A DNA stretch of 64,000 bases, from the NCBI GenBank assembly GCA_965116345.1, contig OZ220680.1:4216001-4280000 (forward strand). Reading direction: 5' to 3'. The notes beneath the pieces were generated by a model. It made no database searches. It saw only the letters and a list, made by a program, of their open reading frames with translations, and was not told the origin of the DNA. Source of the DNA: VXYL01 sp965116345 (GTDB taxonomy: Bacteria; Pseudomonadota; Gammaproteobacteria; Pseudomonadales; Azotimanducaceae). Of this stretch, positions 17,078-24,846 are shown one piece after another; position 1 is the first letter of the stretch; each line of letters begins with the position of its first letter. The position numbers and the translations under genes are program-made.

Positions 17078-17766
17078 GCCCGCGCGGGACGCCGGTCAAG
17101 GCCGGCCTGTCCGCGCTCGCGCTCGCCTGGGCCGCGCACGCGGCCCTCGCGGCCGAGACGGCGGAGACGGACGTGCGCGACTCGCAGGTCCGGGACGCCG
17201 AACGCCGCGCCGCGGCGTGGGAGCTGTCGGCGGCGGACTGGACCCGCTACGAGGAGCTCATGGCGGGTCGGCGCGGGGCCTGGTCCCCGGACGCCGACCC
17301 GCTGCTGGTGCTCGGTGCGCACGCGCGCACCGAGGCCGAGCGGCGGCGCTTCGCGGAGGCGTTCGTGACGGCGGAGCACGCGCGCGTCGAGGGCGAGCTC
17401 GCCTTCGAGCGGGCCGTGCAGGCCGCGTGGACGCGGCTCTTCCCGGGACAGCCGCGTCTCGCGGCCCCCGCCGGGAGCCTCTCCGCGGCGACGGTCGAGC
17501 GCTACGCCCTGGTCGTCGACCGGGACTGCGCCGACTGCGGCCGCCGCGTCCGTTCGCGCATGGAGACCGGGATCCCGGTGGACGTCTACGTGCGCGGGGC
17601 GGCGGACGACGCGGATCTGCGGGCGTGGGCCGCCGAGCAGGCGGTCGAGCCCGCCGCCGTCCGCGCGGGGCTCCTAACGCTGAACCACGGCGCCGGCGCG
17701 CCCCCGGGTGCGGCGCCGGCCGTCTGGGCGCGGACCGCCGGGCGCGGATGGACGGCGGTCGAATGA
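17074..17766 (+). CDS. ICE protein, PFL_4693 family (TIGR03759-like)
   Basis: 230 aa from a TTG overlapping the upstream stop (TTGA). Signal peptide KAGLSALALAWAAHAALAA. The conserved block LSAADWTRYEELMAGRRG...ADPLLVLGAHARTEAERRRF identifies the PFL_4693 family found just upstream of traD in PFGI-1-type ICEs. A CADC motif (VDRDCADCG, about 150) in the second half may be a periplasmic disulfide or metal site. Role: exported accessory of the conjugation apparatus, not biochemically defined. Confidence 0.8.
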   Translation: MSPRGTPVKAGLSALALAWAAHAALAAETAETDVRDSQVRDAERRAAAWELSAADWTRYEELMAGRRGAWSPDADPLLVLGAHARTEAERRRFAEAFVTAEHARVEGELAFERAVQAAWTRLFPGQPRLAAPAGSLSAATVERYALVVDRDCADCGRRVRSRMETGIPVDVYVRGAADDADLRAWAAEQAVEPAAVRAGLLTLNHGAGAPPGAAPAVWARTAGRGWTAVE

Positions 17767-17794
17767 ACGCTCCGCGGCAACCGGCGGGGTCGGC

Positions 17795-19861
17795 GTGATC
17801 GGCGGGCATCCGGTCGAGGCGCTGCTGCGCCCGCCCGCGGAGCTGAACGCGGGGACGGTGTCGGTGCTCGTGGGCGTCGCCATGGCGCTCGGCCCCGAGT
17901 ACTTCATGATGACGCCGCCCGCGGGCTACGGCTCCGCGGCGGCGCTCGGGCTCAACGGCGGCTGGTGGCTGCACCGGGGATTCCGCATCGTGCGCTACCA
18001 GCGCAACCTGCGTCGGCGGCGCCGCTGGGTCATGCCCGCCGAGCGCATCCCGGTGAGCGCCGACGCGCTGTTCCTGGGCCGCGGCTTCCGCTGGGGCGAG
18101 CGCCACACGCAGCGCCTGCACGACTGCCGCAGGACGCGCTTCCGCAGGTTCGTCGAGCCGGGCCGCCTGACCCGCTGGGCGCACGCCAGCGCGGCCGAGC
18201 CCGGAAGCGGCGGGCTGGCGCCGCTCGGGCGTTGGCTTGCGTCCGACGTCCCGTTGAACCCATTCCGCGCGCCGCCGCCGGTCGGCGGCTCGACCTGGCT
18301 GCACGGCGTCGAGCTGGCGGAGGAGCGCGTGCGCCTGCCGCTCCGGGACCGCACCGGGCACACGCTGGTGCTCGGCACCACGCGGGTCGGCAAGACGCGG
18401 CTGCTGGAACTCTCGGTCGCGCAGGACATCCGGCGCGGCGAGACGGTGGTGGTGTTCGACCCGAAGGGCGACGCCGACCTCCTGCGCGCGGTGCGCGAGG
18501 CGTGCCGCATGGGCGGCCGGGAGGACGACTTCCTGCTGTTCCACCTCGGCTATCCGGAGCTCTCCAGCCGCTACAACGGCGTCGGCCAGTTCCGCCGCAT
18601 CACGGAGGTGGCGACCCGGGTGGCGGGGCAGGTGTCCGGCGAGGGCCAGTCGGCCGTGTTCCGCGAGTTCGTCTGGCGGTTCGTGAACGTGGTGGCGCGC
18701 GCCGTGGTGGCGCTCGGCCAGCGGCCGGACTACCGCACGATCCTCAAGCACGTCACCAACATCGACGGGCTGTGCCTGTCCTACGCCGAGTCGCATTTCG
18801 CGGACCGCCCGGACGTGCTCGCGCGGGTGGCGGCGATCGAGCGGGCCCGGGAGGAGCCGCCGCGGCACATGGCGGGCCGCCCGGCACGGCTGGTGGCGTT
18901 CGAGCGGGCGATGCTCGAGGGGTCGCTGGGCGACGAGGTGCTCGACGGGCTGCGCAGCGCCATGCGCTACGAGAAGAGCTATTTCGACAAGCTCGTCGCC
19001 TCGCTCCTGCCGCTGCTCGAAAAACTCACGACCGGCAAGGCGGCGGAGCTGCTGAGCCCGGACTACCGGGACGTGGAGGACCCGCGCCCGGTGTGGGACT
19101 GGCGCCGGGTGGTCAACCAGAAGCTCGTGGTCTACGTCGGCCTCGATGCGCTGTCGGACGCGCCGGTGGCGGCGGCGGTCGGCAACTCCATGTTCGCCGA
19201 CCTGGTGAGCTACGCCGGCGAGCGCTACAAGCACGGCGACACGCACGGGTTCCGGGCCGGCGTGGAGGCGCCGCGGCATCCGGTGGTGGTGCACATGGAC
19301 GAGTTCAACGAACTGATGGGCGACGAGTTCATCCCGCTCCTGAACAAGGGCGGCGCCGCCGGGATGCAGGTGACCGCCTACACGCAGACCTTCTCCGACA
19401 TCCAGGCGAAGACGCGCGACGTCGCCAAGGCGCGCCAGGTGTCGGGCAACTTCAATTCGCTGGTGATGTTCCGCGTCAAGGACATCGACACGGCGGCGCT
19501 GCTGACGGACCAGCTGCCCACGGTGAACGTGGTGGAGCTCACGCAGATCGCCGGCTACACGGACTCGTCGGACCCCGACACCGACGTCGACTTCAGCTCC
19601 CGCCACGAGGACCGGATCACGGGCTCGCAGGCGACCATGCTGGAGCCGCACGACGTCACGCGCCTGCCCAAGGGCGAGGCGTTCGCGCTGCTCGAGGGCG
19701 GCGCGCTGTGGAAGGTGCGCCTGCCGCTGCCGGCGGGCGGCAACGGCGACGCGTCGGCGGCGTTCGCGGAGCTGGCGGCCGACATGGAGCGCCGCTACCG
19801 CTCGGGCGGATCCTGGTGGGCCGGCGCGGCGGAGACGGCCCCGGAGGCGTCCGATGGCTGA
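17795..19861 (+). CDS. traD: Type IV coupling protein TraD (SXT/TOL subfamily)
   Basis: 688 aa from GTG 17795 (MIGGHPVEALLRPPAELN, the usual start of this subfamily). Two N-terminal membrane segments, Walker A GTTRVGKTR (about 193-201), VVFDPKGDADLL (about 220), Walker B HMDEFNEL (about 498-505) and a motif III region with YTQTFSD. It is the inner-membrane ATPase that delivers relaxosome DNA to the secretion channel. It overlaps the next gene by 8 nt. No relaxase gene is in the window. Confidence 0.93.
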   Translation: MIGGHPVEALLRPPAELNAGTVSVLVGVAMALGPEYFMMTPPAGYGSAAALGLNGGWWLHRGFRIVRYQRNLRRRRRWVMPAERIPVSADALFLGRGFRWGERHTQRLHDCRRTRFRRFVEPGRLTRWAHASAAEPGSGGLAPLGRWLASDVPLNPFRAPPPVGGSTWLHGVELAEERVRLPLRDRTGHTLVLGTTRVGKTRLLELSVAQDIRRGETVVVFDPKGDADLLRAVREACRMGGREDDFLLFHLGYPELSSRYNGVGQFRRITEVATRVAGQVSGEGQSAVFREFVWRFVNVVARAVVALGQRPDYRTILKHVTNIDGLCLSYAESHFADRPDVLARVAAIERAREEPPRHMAGRPARLVAFERAMLEGSLGDEVLDGLRSAMRYEKSYFDKLVASLLPLLEKLTTGKAAELLSPDYRDVEDPRPVWDWRRVVNQKLVVYVGLDALSDAPVAAAVGNSMFADLVSYAGERYKHGDTHGFRAGVEAPRHPVVVHMDEFNELMGDEFIPLLNKGGAAGMQVTAYTQTFSDIQAKTRDVAKARQVSGNFNSLVMFRVKDIDTAALLTDQLPTVNVVELTQIAGYTDSSDPDTDVDFSSRHEDRITGSQATMLEPHDVTRLPKGEAFALLEGGALWKVRLPLPAGGNGDASAAFAELAADMERRYRSGGSWWAGAAETAPEASDG

Positions 19862-20513
19862 GACGGCGACCGCCCGCGCGGACCGCAGGGAGCCGCCGCG
19901 CCGCGAGCGCAGGCGGGCCCGCGGGATGCTGCACTGCCTCGTGCTGTCGCTGTTGACGTCGGTGGCGGTCGAGTGGATCGGCATGACCTGGTGGTGGCCC
20001 GAACAGGGCGCCGGTCACGCCGCGGGGGTGCTGGCGCGCGAGGCCGGGTACCTGAACGCCGAGTTCCGGCCGACGGCCGCGCGCATCCTGGGCGCCGCCG
20101 AGCGCGCCCGGTTCTACGCGTTCGAGTGGACCGGACTCGCGGCGGCGCTCCGGTGGCTCGGCGGCGCGGTGCGCCTGGACGAGTACGTCGACGCGGCGCT
20201 CTGGACGGCGCAGGTCCTGATGGTGCGCGTCGTGCTGCTGGCGTTCTCGGTCCCCGCGTTCCTGGGGTTCGGCCTGGTGGGTCTGGCGGGCGGCCTGACG
20301 CTCCGGGACGTGCGCCGCTGGTCGGCGGGCCGCGAGTTCGGCGGCATCTACCACGCCGCCAAGCGCGGCGCCCCGAGGGTGCTCTACGCGGCGGCGTTCG
20401 TCTATCTGGCGATCCCGTTCGCGGTGCACCCGACGGCGGTGATCGTGCCGGGGGCGGCGCTGTTCGGTGCCGCGGCCCTGGTCGTGACCGCGTCGTTCAA
20501 GAAGTACCTGTAG
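19854..20513 (+). CDS. ICE membrane protein, PFL_4697 family (DUF4400-like)
   Basis: 219 aa with four likely transmembrane segments: near 25-45, 120-150 as a pair, and 180-210 (AAAFVYLAIPFAVHPTAVIV). The motif LRDVRRWSAGREFGGIYHAAKRG resembles the family always placed directly after traD in PFL-type ICEs. It overlaps traD. Proposed role: inner-membrane partner of the coupling protein. Confidence 0.8.
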   Translation: MAETATARADRREPPRRERRRARGMLHCLVLSLLTSVAVEWIGMTWWWPEQGAGHAAGVLAREAGYLNAEFRPTAARILGAAERARFYAFEWTGLAAALRWLGGAVRLDEYVDAALWTAQVLMVRVVLLAFSVPAFLGFGLVGLAGGLTLRDVRRWSAGREFGGIYHAAKRGAPRVLYAAAFVYLAIPFAVHPTAVIVPGAALFGAAALVVTASFKKYL

Positions 20514-20531
20514 GCGGAGGACGGAAAGTCG

Positions 20532-20774
20532 ATGGACGCGGCGCAGCAGGCGGCGTTCCGGGGCGCGAACCCGGGCTCGTGGGTGACGGAGGCGAACGTG
20601 CTCGCGCTCTGCGCGGGGCTGGTCTGCGCGCTCGCGATCGCGTGGTGCGCCTGGGTGGTGTTCCACGCCTACAAGAACTGGAGCGGCGGCGGCGCGGGCC
20701 CCGGCGAGGCCGGCGGCCACGTGCTGCGCGCCGTGTTCCTGACGGTCGTCGTGCTGGCGGTCGTCACCTGGTGA
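20532..20774 (+). CDS. ICE small membrane protein, PFL_4701 family (DUF3262-like)
   Basis: 80 aa with GGAGGACGG ribosome site. MDAAQQAAFRGANPG followed by two transmembrane helices (LALCAGLVCALAIAWCAWVV and VLRAVFLTVVVLAVVTW) around a short charged loop with YKNWSGGG. Size, topology and position fit PFL_4701. Function in the pilus/channel unknown. Confidence 0.8.
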   Translation: MDAAQQAAFRGANPGSWVTEANVLALCAGLVCALAIAWCAWVVFHAYKNWSGGGAGPGEAGGHVLRAVFLTVVVLAVVTW

Positions 20775-20793
20775 AACGACAACGGAGACGGAT

Positions 20794-21150
20794 ATGAAAG
20801 GACTGGAACGGATGCGGCGCCGGATCGCCGCGGCGATGGCGGCGGCGCTGGCCGCCGCGTCGGCCGAAGCGGGACTGCCGGACGTGGCGGACCCGTCGAC
20901 AGGCGCGGTCGACGACGGCGACTTCATCGGCATGCTGCAGGCGTACGGGCTCGACATCGTCGTGCTCGGCGGCCTCGGCCTGTCGGCGATCGCGCTGCTG
21001 GTGGTGGCGAAGAACGTCATCTCGAAGTATTCGATGGTGGCCGACGGCCGCGCCACCTGGGGCGAGGTCGGCATGCACGGCGCGGTCGGCGTCGTGCTGC
21101 TGGTGATCGTCATCTTCCTCGCCACGCAGGCGGCGACGGTGCTGGCGTGA
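20794..21150 (+). CDS. Pilin-like ICE protein, PFL_4702 family (DUF2976-like)
   Basis: 118 aa with a signal peptide (IAAAMAAALAAASAEA) and two hydrophobic helices in the mature part (LDIVVLGGLGLSAIALLVVA and GAVGVVLLVIVIFLATQAA). This is the TraA/VirB2-like pilin architecture and position. It overlaps the next gene by 4 nt (GTGA). Confidence 0.8.
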   Translation: MKGLERMRRRIAAAMAAALAAASAEAGLPDVADPSTGAVDDGDFIGMLQAYGLDIVVLGGLGLSAIALLVVAKNVISKYSMVADGRATWGEVGMHGAVGVVLLVIVIFLATQAATVLA

Positions 21151-21521
21151 CGGACGACGAGATCGCCTTCCTGCCGGACCGGCTGAACCGGGCGCCGGCG
21201 GTGTTCCTGGGGCTCTCGGACGGCGAGCTGCGCATGGCGGGGCTCGTCAACCTGGCCGTCTGGATCCCGGCGTGCTCGGCGGTCGCGGCGCTGTTCGGCC
21301 AGGCGGTGCTCGGGATCGGCGGCGGGGCGCTGGCCGCCGGCGGGGGCATCTGGGCGACCGCGCGGGTGCTACGGCGCCTCAAGCGCGGCCGCCCCGAGGG
21401 CTACCACGCCGACGCGGTCGCCGCCTGGCTCGAGGACAGGAACCTCAAGCCCAAGACCATGCTGCGCGAGAGCGCCGTGTGGGACATCCGCGCCCGGCGG
21501 CCGCGGGGACGGGCGCGATGA
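21147..21521 (+). CDS. Conjugative transfer protein, TIGR03750 family (TraL/VirB3-like)
   Basis: 124 aa. FLPDRLNRAPAVFLGLSDGEL is the family hallmark. A hydrophobic hairpin (GLVNLAVWIPACSAVAALFG, AVLGIGGGALAAGGGIWAT) is followed by a basic tail. It overlaps both neighbours by 4 nt. By position it is equivalent to TraL/VirB3, which helps anchor the VirB4 ATPase. Confidence 0.82.
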   Translation: MTDDEIAFLPDRLNRAPAVFLGLSDGELRMAGLVNLAVWIPACSAVAALFGQAVLGIGGGALAAGGGIWATARVLRRLKRGRPEGYHADAVAAWLEDRNLKPKTMLRESAVWDIRARRPRGRAR

Positions 21522-22153
21522 GCCGCTACCGCAACGCGCTCGCCGGCCAGCGCGAGGCGATCCGCGCGCTCTGGGGCGCGGTGGGTGTGGCGCTCGCGTG
21601 CGCGCTGATCCTCGGCGTCGGCTGGATGACCGCGCCGAGTTCGCTGCGCATCCACATCCCGCCGGATCTGTCGGCCGGCGCGACGGTGCGCCCGGACGCG
21701 CCCGCGCCGCCGCACATCTACACGTTCGCCCTCTACATCTGGCAGCAGCTCTACCGCTGGCCGAACGACGGCTCGCGCGAGTACCGGGCGAAGCTCGACG
21801 CGCTGGCGAACTTCCTCACCCCCGCGTGCCGCCAGGACCGCCTCGACGACCACGCCGAGCGCAACGCCCGGCGCGAGCTCGCCGGGCGCCAGCGCGCGGT
21901 CTGGGAGATCCCGGGCCGGGGCTATTCGGTCGAGCGGGTCTACGACGAGGGCGGCGGCAGCTGGGTGGTCTCGCTGGATCTGATGATCGAGGAGACGGTG
22001 CTCGGCGAGCGGGTGAAGAGCCGCGCGGTCGCCTACCCGGTGCGCGTCGTCCGCTACGACGTCGACCGCGAACTCAACCCGTGGGGACTGGCGCTCGACT
22101 GCCTGGCGGGCGTGCCACGGGCCATCGAACTGGAGGAGGAGCCGAGTACATGA
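21518..22153 (+). CDS. ICE protein, PFL_4703 family (TraE/VirB8-like)
   Basis: 211 aa. One N-terminal transmembrane helix (ALWGAVGVALACALILGVGW), then a periplasmic NTF2-like region with IYTFALYIWQQLYRWPNDG, the conserved block of this family. Expected to be a scaffold of the secretion channel in the inner membrane, like VirB8/TraE. Confidence 0.82.
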   Translation: MSRYRNALAGQREAIRALWGAVGVALACALILGVGWMTAPSSLRIHIPPDLSAGATVRPDAPAPPHIYTFALYIWQQLYRWPNDGSREYRAKLDALANFLTPACRQDRLDDHAERNARRELAGRQRAVWEIPGRGYSVERVYDEGGGSWVVSLDLMIEETVLGERVKSRAVAYPVRVVRYDVDRELNPWGLALDCLAGVPRAIELEEEPST

Positions 22154-22962
22154 ATACGAGAAGGCTGATCGCCGGCTGGCTGTGCGCCGCCTGGGCGTGC
22201 GCCGCGTCCGGAGAGACCGTGGAGTGGGAGCGCACGCCGATCCCGGTGACCCTCGCGGTCGGCGTCGAGCGGGAGATCCGCTTCGAGGGCCCGGCCACGG
22301 TCGGCGTCCCGGCGGACCTGGTCGGGACCGGGCGCCTGCGCGCGGAGTTCGCCAACGACACCGCGTACTGGCTCGCGATGGAACCGTTCGGCGCGCGGCG
22401 CGTGAAGGTGCGCCTGGAGCGCACCGGCGAGTTCGTGCTGTTCGACGTCCAGGCCGTGTCTGGCGCGGGCGGCGGCACGGCCGAGCCGCTCGAGGTGACG
22501 GTCGCGCGCCCGGAACAGGGCGTTGCCGAGGGCCGGGGCGAGGCCGAGGACCCGCGCGGCGGGCTGGTCGGGCTGGTGCGCCACGCGGCGCGCCGCGACC
22601 TGGCGCCGCCGCGGCTGGCCCGGGGGGACGCCGGCGTCGTCGAGGTGGAGACCGCGGCCGCGGACGCGACGGCGCTCTACCGCCATCCCGACCGCGCGCG
22701 CCTGCGCCTCGCGGTGCGCGGGCAGCTCTCCCGAAGCGGACTGTTCGTCACGACGCTTGAGGCGTCCAATGCGGGCGACGCTCCGCTCGAACTGGACGTG
22801 CGGCGCCTGCGCCCGTCTCCGGGACCGCGCCTCGGGTCGGAGTCCGGGTTCGTGGCGGTGGCCTGGACGCGCGCGGCGCTGGCGCCCGCCGGGGAACCCG
22901 GCTTCACGGCGCGGCTGTACGTGGTCACGCGCGTGCCGTTCGACCTGGCGGTGTCGCCGTGA
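22150..22962 (+). CDS. ICE protein, PFL_4704 family (TraK/VirB9-like, DUF3438)
   Basis: 270 aa with a signal peptide (LIAGWLCAAWACAASGE). The beta-rich body contains ERTPIPVTLAVGVERE at the N terminus and LFVTTLEASNAGDAPLELD in the second half, both typical of the family. Likely a periplasmic ring component of the core complex, equivalent to TraK/VirB9. Four-nt overlaps with both neighbours. Confidence 0.82.
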   Translation: MNTRRLIAGWLCAAWACAASGETVEWERTPIPVTLAVGVEREIRFEGPATVGVPADLVGTGRLRAEFANDTAYWLAMEPFGARRVKVRLERTGEFVLFDVQAVSGAGGGTAEPLEVTVARPEQGVAEGRGEAEDPRGGLVGLVRHAARRDLAPPRLARGDAGVVEVETAAADATALYRHPDRARLRLAVRGQLSRSGLFVTTLEASNAGDAPLELDVRRLRPSPGPRLGSESGFVAVAWTRAALAPAGEPGFTARLYVVTRVPFDLAVSP

Positions 22963-24320
22963 GCCCCAACCTGCTGGTCAAGGTCGCCCTCGGCGTGGTG
23001 CTGTTCGTGGTGGTGGCGGTGATGGCGACGCGCTGCTCGCGCGACCAGGCGGCCTCCGTCGGCGTCGCGCCGACGGTGGGCGGCGAGCCGCTGGCCCCGG
23101 AGACGGCGGCCGCGCTCGGCATCGAGGGCGACACCCCCGACGACATCGTGCGCACCCTGATCGCCAACGTGCGCGAGACCAACGAGCGCCTCGCGACGCT
23201 GGAGGCGGCCAACGAGATCCTGCGGGACGAGAACGCGCGCCTGCGCGACATGCGCGACAGCGTGGTCTCGGAGGTCACCCGGAGCCTGGGCGACGAGGCG
23301 GCGCGGCTCCGCGAGGAGAACCGCGGCGTGGTCGCCGACGCCCGCGACGAGGTGTCGGGCCTCAGGGACGAGATCGAGCGGCTGCTGCGGAGTGCGCCCG
23401 CCGCGGTGCGCGGCGGGACGGCGGCGGGCCCCGGGACGGCGGAGACCGTCTGGCTGCCGCCGCTGGAGCGCGGCGCGGAGGACGCCGGGCTTCTGCCCTG
23501 GGGCGCGGGCCCGGCCGGGGCCGTCCCCATCGGCAAGGACAACGGGCGCGAGGACGCGCCGCCGCCGCGCCCGGTGTACACCATCCCCAAGAACGCGACG
23601 CTCGTCGGCGCGCGCGCGTTCACTGCCCTGATCGGCCGCGTGCCGGTCGGCGAGGCGGCGCGGGTCACCGACCCCTACTTCTTCAAGCTCACGATCGGCC
23701 GGGACAACCTTGCGGCCAACGGGCACGAGATTCCGGAGCTCGCCTACGCGGTGGCGAGCGGCGAGGCGATCGGCGACTGGACGCTCGGCTGCGTGGCGGG
23801 CGACGTCACCTCGCTGACCTTCGTGTTCGCCGACGGCCGGATCGTGACGGTGCCGGAGGCGAAGGACGTGTCGGAAGGCGGGGCCGGCACCCGCGCCGTG
23901 CGGCTCGGCGGGCTGTCCGACGACCACGGCAACCCGTGCGTGTCCGGCGAGCGGATTACCAACGCCGCCGCGTACCTCGGCCAGGGCGCGGCGGCGCTCA
24001 CTCTCGGCGCGGCCGCCGAGGGGCTGGCGGCGGCGCAGACCCGGACCTACGCCGGAGGCGTCGCCGGGACGGCGACCACCGTCGTCGACGGGAATCTCGG
24101 CCGCTACGCGGCGGGCCGCGGGCTGTCGGGCGCGGCGCAGGAGGTGGCGCGCTGGCTGCGCGAGCGCCAGGCGCAGGAGTTCGACGCCGTCTACGTGGCG
24201 CCCGGGGCGCGCGTGGCCGTGCACGTCGACGAGGAACTGAGGATCGACTACGACCCGGCGGGCCGGCTGGTACGCCACGAGGACGCCATGACGGCGGGGA
24301 GGCACCGTGCACTGGACTAG
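22959..24320 (+). CDS. ICE protein, PFL_4705 family (TraB/VirB10-like)
   Basis: 453 aa from GTG 22959. An N-terminal transmembrane helix (VALGVVLFVVVAVMAT) is followed by a coiled coil (about 55-140: NERLATLEAANEILRDENARLRD) and a C-terminal beta-barrel domain with YTIPKNATLVGARAFTALIGRVP, the VirB10-like signature. It spans the periplasm and links inner and outer membrane rings. It overlaps the lipoprotein gene by 14 nt. Confidence 0.85.
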   Translation: MSPNLLVKVALGVVLFVVVAVMATRCSRDQAASVGVAPTVGGEPLAPETAAALGIEGDTPDDIVRTLIANVRETNERLATLEAANEILRDENARLRDMRDSVVSEVTRSLGDEAARLREENRGVVADARDEVSGLRDEIERLLRSAPAAVRGGTAAGPGTAETVWLPPLERGAEDAGLLPWGAGPAGAVPIGKDNGREDAPPPRPVYTIPKNATLVGARAFTALIGRVPVGEAARVTDPYFFKLTIGRDNLAANGHEIPELAYAVASGEAIGDWTLGCVAGDVTSLTFVFADGRIVTVPEAKDVSEGGAGTRAVRLGGLSDDHGNPCVSGERITNAAAYLGQGAAALTLGAAAEGLAAAQTRTYAGGVAGTATTVVDGNLGRYAAGRGLSGAAQEVARWLRERQAQEFDAVYVAPGARVAVHVDEELRIDYDPAGRLVRHEDAMTAGRHRALD

Positions 24321-24846
24321 ATTGATATTGGCTTTGCTGGCGGCGGCGCTCGCCGGGTGCGCGTCGAACGCGCCCTCCTCCGTGCTCGCGGAGGGGCCGC
24401 GCATGATCGACCTGTTTTGGGGCGCGGCGGGGGCGCAATACGAGACCGCCCCGGAGGAACCGGCGGCGCCGGGGACCGGGGCACGCTGCCGCTGGTGGCT
24501 GTTCGACTGGGCGTGCGAAGCGCCGGAAGCGTCGGCCGCGGAGCCGGAGGCCGGACGCGACGCGGCCTCGTACACGCGCACGGCGGCGAACGAGCTGGAA
24601 CTGCTGTTCCCGCGGCTGCCGAACCCGGACATCTACATCCATGTGCTGCCGCACCTGGCGACGGACGAACGCGTGCCGGTGCCGGGCTACACCACGGCGG
24701 TGCCGCTCTACGGGCGCGTGGAGTATGCGCTGCCGGGCGAGCTGGAGCAGGCGGCGCGGCGGCTGGAACCCGGACCGGACGGGAAGCCTTCCGTTGCGGA
24801 CGGTTCGCCGTCGGATGGGGACTCCGAGGAGGGGGCCGCGCTGTGA
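24307..24846 (+). CDS. Conjugative transfer lipoprotein, TIGR03751 family (TraV/VirB7-like)
   Basis: 179 aa from GTG 24307. Lipobox LAGCAS (Cys18) after a hydrophobic signal. The conserved segment NELELLFPRLPNPDIYIHVLPHL is the family hallmark. Expected to anchor the outer-membrane ring. The stop overlaps the GTG start of the ATPase gene. Confidence 0.85.
   Translation: MHWTRLILALLAAALAGCASNAPSSVLAEGPRMIDLFWGAAGAQYETAPEEPAAPGTGARCRWWLFDWACEAPEASAAEPEAGRDAASYTRTAANELELLFPRLPNPDIYIHVLPHLATDERVPVPGYTTAVPLYGRVEYALPGELEQAARRLEPGPDGKPSVADGSPSDGDSEEGAAL

Noticed and set aside
17258..19984. Long minus-strand frame opposite traD
   Set aside because: Product has no domain pattern and is Arg/His/Val-rich; the plus strand encodes a clear TraD.
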